The notes under the pieces were generated by a model. It had not been told where the DNA came from. It searched no databases and was given only the letters and a program-made list of their open reading frames with translations. Position numbers and translations under genes: made by a program. Below are positions 1-7,438 of a DNA stretch of 8,051 nt, piece by piece. Position 1 is the first letter of the stretch, and every line of letters starts with the position of its first letter. Source of the stretch: DATJSJ01 sp035504175 (GTDB lineage Bacteria > Pseudomonadota > Alphaproteobacteria > Acetobacterales > Acetobacteraceae); contig DATJSJ010000124.1 of assembly GCA_035504175.1 (NCBI GenBank), forward strand, positions 1 to 8,051, read 5' to 3'.

Positions 1-119
1 CTGGCGCGGATGCGGTTGAGCGGCGCGTCCGAGGCGAGCCGCTTCCACGCCTCCAGCGCGGTGCGGTCGAAATAGTCGAGCAGCTCCGCCCGCCGCTGCT
101 GATACGCGGCCCCCGGCAT
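1..119 (-). CDS. bchM: Magnesium-protoporphyrin IX O-methyltransferase BchM, N-terminal part (runs off the left edge)
   Basis: Only the first 39 codons are present; the gene continues beyond base 1. BchM uses S-adenosylmethionine to methylate the 13-propionate carboxyl of Mg-protoporphyrin IX, the step after Mg chelation by BchHID. Translation from the ATG at 119 gives MPGAAYQQRRAELLDYFDRT, followed by AVEAWKRLASDAP-like residues ending in NRIRA. The YFDRTA...AW.RL...RIR pattern is what I recall for the BchM N terminus. The SAM-binding motifs lie outside the window. The start ATG shares one base with the bchL stop (TGATG on the minus strand), so translation is probably coupled to bchL. No strong Shine-Dalgarno is visible. 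The identification rests on a short stretch plus position, since bchM follows bchL in the classic bchFNBHLM order. In relatives lhaA and puhA often come next, but that cannot be checked here. Confidence 0.88.
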   Translation of the reverse strand, partial: MPGAAYQQRRAELLDYFDRTALEAWKRLASDAPLNRIRA

Positions 120-1012
120 CAGTCGAACCCCAGCAGTTCGAAGATCTCGCGATCCTTCAGCGGCGCGGCGTCGAGCGGCTCGACGCCCTCCCACAGCGCC
201 GCGGCCAGGCGCAGATATTCGGCCTGCACCGCCTCGAGCGCCGGCGACGGCTCCATCTCGAACAGCGTCGCCTTCTTCAGCCGGCTGCGGCGGATCACGT
301 CGAGATCGGGGAAATGCGCCAGCGTCCGAAGGCCCGCCGCGGCGTTGAACCGCGCGATCTGATCGGCCTCGGCGCTGCGGTTGACAATGACGCCGCCGAG
401 CCGCACCGCGTAGTTGCGGGCCTTCGCCTGGATCGCCGCGACGATGCGGTTCATCGCGAAGATCGAGTCGAAATCGTTCGCGGCGACGATCAGCGCCCGC
501 CCGGCATGCTGCAGCGGTGCGGCGAAGCCGCCGCACACCACGTCGCCGAGCACGTCGAACACCACCACGTCGGTGTCGTCGAGCAGGTGGTGCTGCTTCA
601 GCAGCTTGACCGTCTGGCCGACGACGTAGCCGCCGCAGCCGGTGCCGGCGGGCGGGCCGCCGGCCTCGACGCACAGCACGCCGCCATAGCCTTCGTAGAC
701 GAAATCCTCGGCGCGCAGCTCCTCGGCGTGGAAATCCACCGATTCGAGCACGTCGATCACCGTCGGCACCAGCCGCTTGGTGAGCGTGAAGGTCGAATCG
801 TGCTTCGGATCGCAGCCGATCTGCAGCACCCGCCGGCCGAGCCGGGCGAAGGCGACGGAGAGGTTCGAGGAGGTCGTGCTCTTGCCGATGCCACCCTTGC
901 CGTAGACGGCGAACACCTTGGCGCGTCCGATCGCGAGGGCGGGATCCATCCGCACCTGGACGCTGCCTTCGCCGTCCTCGTGGCGTCGCCTGTCGATCAG
1001 TGTCGCGCTCAT
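119..1012 (-). CDS. bchL: Dark-operative protochlorophyllide reductase, iron-sulfur ATP-binding subunit BchL
   Basis: 297 aa, a normal BchL length. BchL is the NifH-like homodimeric ATPase that feeds electrons to the BchN-BchB component of light-independent protochlorophyllide reductase in the cytoplasm. A P-loop GKGGIGKST is at residues 38-46. The bridging [4Fe-4S] cluster ligands are Cys126 (in GTGCGG) and Cys160 (in DVLGDVVCGG, the switch II region), the same numbers I recall for Rhodobacter sphaeroides BchL. CDPKHDST at 67-74 is also typical. About 30 residues precede the P-loop strand; in R. sphaeroides a disordered N-terminal tail of this kind has been reported as autoinhibitory, and whether that holds here is inference. 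The ATG at 1012 overlaps the bchH stop as ATGA, and GGAGG lies 7 nt upstream, the best ribosome site in the window. The frame stays open far upstream, antiparallel to nothing and inside bchH, but that extension is Arg/Ala-rich shadow sequence. The stop at 121-119 overlaps the bchM start. Confidence 0.98.
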   Translation of the reverse strand: MSATLIDRRRHEDGEGSVQVRMDPALAIGRAKVFAVYGKGGIGKSTTSSNLSVAFARLGRRVLQIGCDPKHDSTFTLTKRLVPTVIDVLESVDFHAEELRAEDFVYEGYGGVLCVEAGGPPAGTGCGGYVVGQTVKLLKQHHLLDDTDVVVFDVLGDVVCGGFAAPLQHAGRALIVAANDFDSIFAMNRIVAAIQAKARNYAVRLGGVIVNRSAEADQIARFNAAAGLRTLAHFPDLDVIRRSRLKKATLFEMEPSPALEAVQAEYLRLAAALWEGVEPLDAAPLKDREIFELLGFD

Positions 1013-4000
1013 GCTGCCGCCTCCACGCCGACGCCTTCCAGCCGGTCTTCGAGATCCTCGCCAGCGCGCCGCAGGCTCTCCAGCGTCGCCGCGTCGGGCG
1101 ACCAGTAGCGCCGCTCCTGCGCCTCGAGCAGCCGGTTGGCGATGCGCGCCGACGCGGCCGGATTGAGCCGCACCAGGCGATCGCGCATCGCCGCGTCGAG
1201 CAGGTAGGTCTCCGCCAGGGTCTGATAGACCCACGGCGCCACCTGGCCGGTGGTGGCGGACCAGCCCAGCGTATTGCTGACATGCGACTCGATGTGGCGC
1301 ACGCCCTCGCGGCCATGCGCGAGCAGCGGCTCGTACCAGCCCGGGTTGAGCGTGCGCGTGCGGGTCTCCAGCGCCACCTGCTCGGTGAGGCTGCGCACCT
1401 TGCCGGCGCCGGTCGTCTGGTCGCCGATATAGACGGGCTGCATTGCGCCCCGCGCGCGCCCGACGGCGCGGCTGATGCCGCCGAGCGAATCGAAATAATG
1501 GTCGATCGTGGTGACGCCGAGCTCGACCGAATCGAGGTTCTGGTACGTCGCGTCGACCTGGCGCAGCAGGTGCGCCAGCACCCGCTCCTGCCGCTGCGGC
1601 CGGCCGCGCACGCCATAGGCGAAGCCCTTGCGGCGCACGAAGGCCTCGGCGAGCTCGGCCTCGTCCTGCCAGCCGCCATGGTCGAGCATCAGGTTCACGT
1701 TGGCGCCGTAGGCGGCGTCGGCGTTGCCGAAGATCCGCAGGCTCGCCTGCTCGAGGTCGCCGCCATGCACGGCCATGAAGGCGCGGGCGTGCTTGCGGAT
1801 GAAGTTCTGCTCGTCCGGCTCCTCGGCGCCGGCGGCGAGCAGCGCCGCTTCGGCGAGCAGCCGCGTCTGCATCGGCAGCAGGTCGCGGAAGATGCCCGAG
1901 AGCGTGATCAGCACGTCGATGCGCGGCCGCCCCAGTTGCGCCAGCGGCAGCAGCGCGGCGCCGCACAGCCGGCCGTAGCTGTCCAGCCGCGGCGCGGCGC
2001 CGATCAGCCACAGCGCCTGCGCGATCGGGCCGCCCTCGGTCTTGATGTTGTCGCTGCCCCAGAGCACGAGCGCCACCGTCTCGGGCAGCGTGCCGCCATC
2101 GGCGCGGCAGCGCGCCAGCAGCCGCTCCGCCTGCGCCGCGCCGTCCTGCATCGCAAACGTGCTCGGGATGCGGAACGGGTCGAAGCCATGCAGATTGCGC
2201 CCGGTCGGCAGTACGTCCGCATTGCGCAGCAGATCGGCGCCGGGCGCCGGCCGGATGAAGCCGCCGTCGAGCGCGTGCAGCAGCGCCGGCAGCTCGTGAT
2301 CGGTGCCGAGCAGCCGGTCGAGTTCGGCGCGTCGGGTCGGATCGGCGATGCCGGCCGCATCCAGCATCTGCGCCCGCGCCGCCGCGTCGGGCGGCGCGCC
2401 GACCACGTGCAGCCCGTGCGGGATCAGCGCCGCCTCGGTCTCATAGAGGGCAACGCCGAGCCGCTCGATCTCGGCGGCCCGGTCGGCGCGCGGCCAGGCC
2501 GGCTCCGCCGCGGCGAGATTGACGGCGCTGGCCTGCGCCTGGATCAGCCCGGCCAGCGCCGCGGCCGCATCCGCCCCGGAATCGGCATCGGCATCGGTGT
2601 CGTCGTTGGCATGAGCATCGGGCGGCAGCAGGCGCCAGCGATCGAGCGAGGCCTTCAGGTCCCGCAGCCCGCGATACAGCCCGGCCTGCGCCACCGGCGG
2701 CGTCAGGTGGCTGACCAGCGTCGCGTAACCGCGCCGCTTGGCGAGCGTGCCCTCCGAGGGATTGTTCGAGGCGTAGAGATAGACGTTCGGCAGGTCGCCG
2801 ATCAGCCGGTCGGGCCAGCAGGCGCCGGACAGCCCGGCCTGCTTGCCCGGCATGAACTCCAGCGCGCCATGGGTGCCGAAATGCAGCACGACGTCGGCGG
2901 CGAAATCGGTGCGCAGCCAGGTGTAGAAGGCGGCGAAGGCGTGGGTCGGCGCCGCATCCTGCGCGAACAGCATCCGCATCGGGTCGCCCTCGTGCCCGAA
3001 GGCGGGCTGCACGCCGACGAAGACGTTGCCGAATTCCGCCCCGAGCACGAACAGGCTGCGCCCGTCGGTCTGGTGCCGGCCGGGGGCGCGGCCCCATTGC
3101 CGCTCGATCTCGGCGACGTGCGGCTCGCGCCGGTAATGCGCGTCGGCCGGGATGCGGGCCGCGACATTGGCCGGCGTGCCGAACCGCGTCGCATTGCCGT
3201 CCACGATGCGGGCGCACAACGCCTCGGCACTGTCCGGCAGCTCGACGCGATAGCCGCCGTCGCGCAGCGCCCGCAGCGTGTTGTGGAGCGAGGCGAACAC
3301 CGACAGATAGGCGGCGGTGCCGACCGTGCCGGCATTGGGCGGGAAGTTGAACAGCACGATGCCGACGCGCCGCTCGGCGCGACACTTGCGACGCAGCGCC
3401 ACCAGCCGCGCCACCCGCGCGGCGAGCGCGCCGGCGCGCTCCGCATGCGCCGTCATCGCATGCGCATGGCCGGCCGCCGCGGCGCTGCGGCCGCCGAAGG
3501 TCATCGGGCAGATGGCGCCGTCGAGTTCCGGGATCGCCACCATCATCGTCGCCTCGACCGGCGCAAGGCCGCACGGGCCGGCCTGCCATTGCTCCAGCGT
3601 CTGGAACTCGAGCGGATGCGCGACGACGTAGGGCACGTCGAGCGCGGCCAGCGCCGCCTGCGCCGCGCCGGCATCGTTGTACGCCGGGCCGCCGACCAGC
3701 GAGAAACCGGTGAGCGAGAGCAGCGCATCGATCCGGGCGCCGCCCGGCGGGCGGAAGAAGCGATCGATCGCCGGCCGCGCGTCGAGGCCGCTGGCGAAGG
3801 CCGGGATGACGCGCAGGCCGCGCGCCTCCAGCGCCGCGATCACCCCGTCGTAATGCGCCGTGTTGCCCGCCAGCACGTGGGAGCGCATGACCAGCACGCC
3901 CACCGTGCCGACTGCCTCCGCCCGCGCCGGCAGCGCACCGGGATCCTCGGCAATCGCGCCGGCCAGCGCCGGATGGTACAGCCCGACATCGGGATAGCGG

Positions 4001-4644
4001 CGCGGCGGCTCGATGCGCAGCGGCGCCGCCCCGGGCACGCGCGCCGCGGCGTAGCGCGCCGCCAGCAGCCGGACCAGGCCGGCGAGGTTCTCGGCCGATC
4101 CCGCCAGCCAATACTGCATGGCGATGAAGTAGTTGCGCATGTCCTGCGCGGTGCCCGGAATGAAGCGCAGCAGCGCCGGGATCTGGCGCAGCATGCGCAT
4201 CTGGCCGCGCCCGCTCGATCCCGTGCCCGTCCGGCCCCGCAGCCGCTTCAGCAGCGCGATCACGCCGGCCGCCTCGCCCGACATGCTGAAGCGCCCGAGC
4301 CGGGTCAGTTTCACGACCTCGCCCGCCGACAGGCAGCAGAGCATCGCGTCGCAGGTGTCGCGGCGCGCCGTCAGGGCCGGGTACACGGCGCGGATATGCT
4401 CGTCGAGGAACAGCATCGTCACCACGACGATGTGCGCCGCTTCGATGTCGGCGCGGCAGCGCGCGAGTGCCGCGGCATCGTCGCCCCACTGGTCGGCGGC
4501 GTGCAGCGTCAGCGCCAGGCCGGGAAGCTCGCCGGCCAGGGCGAGCCGGGCGCGGTCGAGGGTTGCCGCCAGATGGCTGTCCATCGTGACGACGACGACG
4601 CGCAGCGCGGGCGCGTCAGCGGCTGAAATGCGCTTTGGCATCAT
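1009..4644 (-). CDS. bchH: Magnesium chelatase subunit H BchH (Mg-protoporphyrin IX chelatase, porphyrin-binding subunit)
   Basis: 1211 aa, close to the roughly 1190-1240 usual for bacterial BchH. This CobN/Mg-chelatase family protein binds protoporphyrin IX and, with the BchI-BchD AAA+ motor, inserts Mg2+ at the branch point from heme. Recognisable blocks are VVVVTMDSHL (16-25), ALLSLTGFSLVGGPAYNDAG (307-326), VVAHPLEFQTLEQW (340-353), VGIVLFNFPPNAGTVGTAAY (427-446), VLHFGTHGALEFMPGKQAGL (586-605), YLYASNNPSEGT (622-633), TGRNLHGFDPFRIPS (814-828) and LWGSDNIKTEGGPIAQALWL (861-880). A low-complexity Asp/Ala stretch at about 676-700 looks like a variable linker. The start is one of two adjacent ATGs (4644 or 4641); Met21 would remove the first conserved strand. 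The gene overlaps the 3' end of bchB by 29 bp and its TGA overlaps the bchL ATG. BchI and BchD are not encoded here. Cobaltochelatase CobN is the main alternative, but the bch neighbours and motifs argue against it. Confidence 0.97.
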   Translation of the reverse strand: MMPKRISAADAPALRVVVVTMDSHLAATLDRARLALAGELPGLALTLHAADQWGDDAAALARCRADIEAAHIVVVTMLFLDEHIRAVYPALTARRDTCDAMLCCLSAGEVVKLTRLGRFSMSGEAAGVIALLKRLRGRTGTGSSGRGQMRMLRQIPALLRFIPGTAQDMRNYFIAMQYWLAGSAENLAGLVRLLAARYAAARVPGAAPLRIEPPRRYPDVGLYHPALAGAIAEDPGALPARAEAVGTVGVLVMRSHVLAGNTAHYDGVIAALEARGLRVIPAFASGLDARPAIDRFFRPPGGARIDALLSLTGFSLVGGPAYNDAGAAQAALAALDVPYVVAHPLEFQTLEQWQAGPCGLAPVEATMMVAIPELDGAICPMTFGGRSAAAAGHAHAMTAHAERAGALAARVARLVALRRKCRAERRVGIVLFNFPPNAGTVGTAAYLSVFASLHNTLRALRDGGYRVELPDSAEALCARIVDGNATRFGTPANVAARIPADAHYRREPHVAEIERQWGRAPGRHQTDGRSLFVLGAEFGNVFVGVQPAFGHEGDPMRMLFAQDAAPTHAFAAFYTWLRTDFAADVVLHFGTHGALEFMPGKQAGLSGACWPDRLIGDLPNVYLYASNNPSEGTLAKRRGYATLVSHLTPPVAQAGLYRGLRDLKASLDRWRLLPPDAHANDDTDADADSGADAAAALAGLIQAQASAVNLAAAEPAWPRADRAAEIERLGVALYETEAALIPHGLHVVGAPPDAAARAQMLDAAGIADPTRRAELDRLLGTDHELPALLHALDGGFIRPAPGADLLRNADVLPTGRNLHGFDPFRIPSTFAMQDGAAQAERLLARCRADGGTLPETVALVLWGSDNIKTEGGPIAQALWLIGAAPRLDSYGRLCGAALLPLAQLGRPRIDVLITLSGIFRDLLPMQTRLLAEAALLAAGAEEPDEQNFIRKHARAFMAVHGGDLEQASLRIFGNADAAYGANVNLMLDHGGWQDEAELAEAFVRRKGFAYGVRGRPQRQERVLAHLLRQVDATYQNLDSVELGVTTIDHYFDSLGGISRAVGRARGAMQPVYIGDQTTGAGKVRSLTEQVALETRTRTLNPGWYEPLLAHGREGVRHIESHVSNTLGWSATTGQVAPWVYQTLAETYLLDAAMRDRLVRLNPAASARIANRLLEAQERRYWSPDAATLESLRRAGEDLEDRLEGVGVEAAA
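1020..1024 (-). promoter_or_regulatory. Shine-Dalgarno site of bchL
   Basis: GGAGG on the minus strand, 7 nt before the bchL ATG at 1012 and inside the last codons of bchH (encoding Val-Glu-Ala). It supports the 1012 start over the open upstream extension of the same frame. None of the other gene starts in the window has a match this good. Confidence 0.8.
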
Positions 4645-6142
4645 ACAGCGTCTCGATCGTGATCACCGGCTCGCCGCGGCCGGCGGCGAAGCGCTCGGTG
4701 TTGCGTCGCGCCCGCGCGCGGACGAAGAACGGGACCTTGCCGAGCTCCTGTTCGGCCTCCACCGCCCAAACCGGCGCGGGCGCCGATGCCGCCGGGTCGG
4801 CGGCCGGTGCGGCCCGGTCGGCGGGCTGCAGATGCGAGGCCGGCGCGTCGGCGCCGAACTCGAAATCCTCGCGGAACATCCCGAGCAGATGCTCCTCCAG
4901 CCCCATCATCAACGGCTGCACCCAGGTGTCGAACAGCACGTTGGCGCCCTCGAACCCCATCTGCGGCGCGTAGCGGGCGGGGAAATCCTGCACGTGCACC
5001 GGGGCGGAGATCACCGCGAAGGGCAGTCGCAGGCGCTTGGCGATGTGGCGCTCCATCTGCGTGCCGAGCACCAGGTCCGGGGCAAGTGCGGCGATGTGAC
5101 GCTCGACCTCCAGGTGGTCGTCGCTGACCAGCGCCGCGACGCCGTGCCGGCGCGCCGCGTCGCGCACCTCGCGGGCGAACTCGCGCGCATAGGTGCCGAG
5201 GCCGGCGACGGCGAAGCCGAGCTCCTGCGCGGCGACGCGGGCGGCCGCGACGACATGCGTCGCGTCGCCGAAGATGAAGACGCGCTTGCCGGTGAGATAG
5301 GTCGAGTCGACCGAGCGCGCGTACCAGGGCTGGCGCAGTCCCGGCGCATCGAGCGCCGGCGCGGGATCGACCCCGGCGAGTGCTGCCGCCTCGCGGATGA
5401 AGTCGCGCGTCGCACCGACGCCGATCGGCACCACCCGCGTGTACGGCTGGCCGAATTGCCGCTCCAGCCATTGCGCCGTGGCGAGCGCGATTTCCGGATA
5501 CAGCACCACGTTGAAATCCGCTGCGCCAAGCCGCGCCAGATCGGCCGGCGCGGCGCCCCAGGGCGCGACCAGGTTCACCGCGATGCCGAGCGCCGCGAGC
5601 AGCGTCCGCACCTCCGCGACGTCGTCGCGGTGGCGGAAGCCGAGCCCGGTCGGGCCGAGGATGTTGCAGCAGGGCGGCGCGGCCGCTTCGCGCGCCGGCC
5701 GCTCGCCGGCCAGCGCCCGCACCAGCCGGTAGAAGGTCTCCGAGGCGCCCCAGTTCTCCTTGCGCTGATAGGCCGGCAGCTCCAGCGGCACCACCGGCAC
5801 CGGCAGGTCGAGCGCTTCGGCGAGGCCGGCCGGATCGTCCTGCAGCAATTCGGCGGTGCAGGAGGCGCCGACCAGCAGCGCCTGCGGCCGGTGCCGGTCG
5901 TAGGCCTCGCGCAGCGCCTGCTGGAACAGCCGTGCCGTGTCGCCGCCGAGGTCGCGCGCCTGGAACGTGGTGTACGTGACGGGCGGGCGGCGGTCGCGCC
6001 GCTCGATCATCGTGAACAGCAGGTCGGCGTAGGTATCGCCCTGCGGCGCGTGCAGCACGTAGTGCACGTCGCGCATCGCGGTCGCGACGCGCATCGCCCC
6101 GACATGCGGTGGTCCCTCATAGGTCCAGAGCGCGAGCTGCAC
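4616..6142 (-). CDS. bchB: Dark-operative protochlorophyllide reductase subunit BchB
   Basis: 508 aa. With BchN it forms the catalytic heterotetramer that reduces the C17=C18 bond of protochlorophyllide without light, using electrons from BchL. The start is a GTG at 6142, 3 nt after the bchN stop, giving MQLALWTYEGPPHVGAMRVA, the usual BchB N terminus. Asp36 (in HAPQGDTYAD) matches the unusual aspartate ligand that completes the BchN-BchB [4Fe-4S] cluster. Other typical blocks are VGASCTAELLQDDP (91-104), LGPTGLGFRHRDD (162-174), PIGVGATRDF (239-248), SVDSTYLTGKR (277-287, probably containing the catalytic aspartate known as Asp274 in Rhodobacter capsulatus), GTQMERHIAKR (360-370) and APVHVQDFPARYAPQMGFEG (380-399). 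The C-terminal domain (about 460-508) follows an Ala/Pro-rich linker at 431-462. The residue equivalences come from memory of the family, not an alignment. The 3' end overlaps bchH by 29 bp. Confidence 0.98.
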   Translation of the reverse strand: MQLALWTYEGPPHVGAMRVATAMRDVHYVLHAPQGDTYADLLFTMIERRDRRPPVTYTTFQARDLGGDTARLFQQALREAYDRHRPQALLVGASCTAELLQDDPAGLAEALDLPVPVVPLELPAYQRKENWGASETFYRLVRALAGERPAREAAAPPCCNILGPTGLGFRHRDDVAEVRTLLAALGIAVNLVAPWGAAPADLARLGAADFNVVLYPEIALATAQWLERQFGQPYTRVVPIGVGATRDFIREAAALAGVDPAPALDAPGLRQPWYARSVDSTYLTGKRVFIFGDATHVVAAARVAAQELGFAVAGLGTYAREFAREVRDAARRHGVAALVSDDHLEVERHIAALAPDLVLGTQMERHIAKRLRLPFAVISAPVHVQDFPARYAPQMGFEGANVLFDTWVQPLMMGLEEHLLGMFREDFEFGADAPASHLQPADRAAPAADPAASAPAPVWAVEAEQELGKVPFFVRARARRNTERFAAGRGEPVITIETLYDAKAHFSR

Positions 6143-6145
6143 GGC

Positions 6146-7438
6146 TCAGACCCCGAGCCGCGCGCGCCGGCGCAGCGGACGCGCGAACAGCGCGGCGAGG
6201 TCGCCCGCCTGCTCGTAGCCCTGCACCGGCGTGAACAGCAGCTCGATCGACCATTTCGTCGCGATACCGTCGGCTTCAAGCGGATTGGCGAGGCCGAGAC
6301 CGCAGATCGCCAGGTCGGGCCGAGCGGCGCGGCAGCGATCGAGCTGGCGCTCCACGTCCGGCGCCTCGTAGAGCGGCGTCTCGGGCGGCAGCAGCGCCAG
6401 CTCGGCCTCGAGATGCGATGCGTGCAGATAGGGGGTCGCGACCTCGACGAGGCGCATGCCGAGCTCGCGCGCCAGGAACCGCGCCAGCGGCACCTCCAGC
6501 TGCGAATCGGGGAAGAAGAAGGCGCGCCGGCCCTGCATTTCGGCGCGCACGGCGGCGACCGCCGCCGCGGCCCGGGCGCGCGCCGTCTCCGTCGCCGAGT
6601 CGATCACGTGCGGCGCCACGCCCAGCGCCGCAGCGCCGGCGCGCAGCCATTCCGTCGTGCCCTCGACGCCGAGCGGGAACGGTGCCGGCACGCGCACCGC
6701 GCCGCGCGCCTCGAGCAGCCGCGCCGTCTCGGCCAGGAAGGGTTGCGCCAGCAGCAGCCGCGTGCCAGGCCCGACCGGCGGCAGCGCGGCGGCGCGGCGC
6801 GCGGGCAGAAAGTGCAGCGCCTCGACCCCCATCGCGCGCCACAGCCGCGCCAGCTGGTCCTCGACGATCTCGGCGAGCGCACCGACCACCAGCAGCGATG
6901 TCGACGCGTCGCGCGGCGCGGGCGGCATCAGCGGCACCAGCGCGGCGAGGCAGGCATCCTCGCCCTGCGTGAAAGTGGTTTCAATACCACTGCCCGAATA
7001 GTTCAGGACGGTAACATCAGGTGCAAAGCGTCGCGACAAGCGGGCGGCGGCGACCGAAAGATCGAGCTTGATCACCTCGGACGGGCAGGAGCCCACAAGA
7101 AACAGCAGCTTGATCTCGGGGCGCCGTTCCAGCAGGCGGGTGACGACGCGATCGAGTTCCTCGTTGGCGTCCGCCAGCCCGGCAAGATCGCGCTCCTCGA
7201 CGATGGCGGTCGCAAAGCGCGGCTCGGCGAAGATCATCACGCCGGCCGCCGACTGGATCAGGTGCGCGCAGGTGCGGGACCCGACGACCAGGAAGAACGC
7301 GTCATGGATCTTGCGGTGCAACCAGACGATCCCGGTCAGGCCGCAGAACACCTCGCGCTGGCCGCGTTCGCGCAATACCGGGGTATCTGCGCATCCTTGC
7401 GTCGAAGTCCGCATGACGTTGGCGGCAACGAACGTCAT
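6146..7438 (-). CDS. bchN: Dark-operative protochlorophyllide reductase subunit BchN
   Basis: 430 aa, close to the roughly 425 of characterised BchN. It pairs with BchB to bind protochlorophyllide and the catalytic [4Fe-4S] cluster. The three cysteine ligands are Cys32 (FCGLTG), Cys57 (SRTCAH) and Cys118 (VGSCPSEV). Their spacing of 25 and 61 residues equals that of Cys26/Cys51/Cys112 recalled for Rhodobacter capsulatus; the fourth ligand is Asp36 of BchB. NYSGSGIETTFTQGED and the C-terminal block GYEQAGDLAALFARPL are also typical. The ATG at 7438 overlaps the bchF stop as ATGA, which favours it; an ATG at 7414 (8 residues shorter) is possible, and neither has a clear Shine-Dalgarno. The first third of the gene (above about 6965) is lower in G+C than the rest, although the protein reads as continuous BchN with no frameshift. 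Confidence 0.98.
   Translation of the reverse strand: MTFVAANVMRTSTQGCADTPVLRERGQREVFCGLTGIVWLHRKIHDAFFLVVGSRTCAHLIQSAAGVMIFAEPRFATAIVEERDLAGLADANEELDRVVTRLLERRPEIKLLFLVGSCPSEVIKLDLSVAAARLSRRFAPDVTVLNYSGSGIETTFTQGEDACLAALVPLMPPAPRDASTSLLVVGALAEIVEDQLARLWRAMGVEALHFLPARRAAALPPVGPGTRLLLAQPFLAETARLLEARGAVRVPAPFPLGVEGTTEWLRAGAAALGVAPHVIDSATETARARAAAAVAAVRAEMQGRRAFFFPDSQLEVPLARFLARELGMRLVEVATPYLHASHLEAELALLPPETPLYEAPDVERQLDRCRAARPDLAICGLGLANPLEADGIATKWSIELLFTPVQGYEQAGDLAALFARPLRRRARLGV

Noticed and set aside
1013..2011. In-frame upstream extension of bchL through the 3' part of bchH (total 630 codons)
   Set aside because: The extension is Arg/Ala-rich out-of-frame bchH sequence. BchL homology begins just after the ATG at 1012, which has GGAGG and the ATGA overlap.
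2441..4489. A 682-codon minus-strand frame inside bchH
   Set aside because: It is a +1 shadow of bchH with Arg/Ala/Gly-rich composition; the bchH frame itself shows continuous family motifs.
1000..4626. A 1208-codon open frame on the plus strand opposite bchH
   Set aside because: It is rich in Arg, Gln, His and Ala with no recognisable domain, and lies antisense to an unmistakable bchH. Long antisense frames are expected in very high G+C genes because stop codons are rare.
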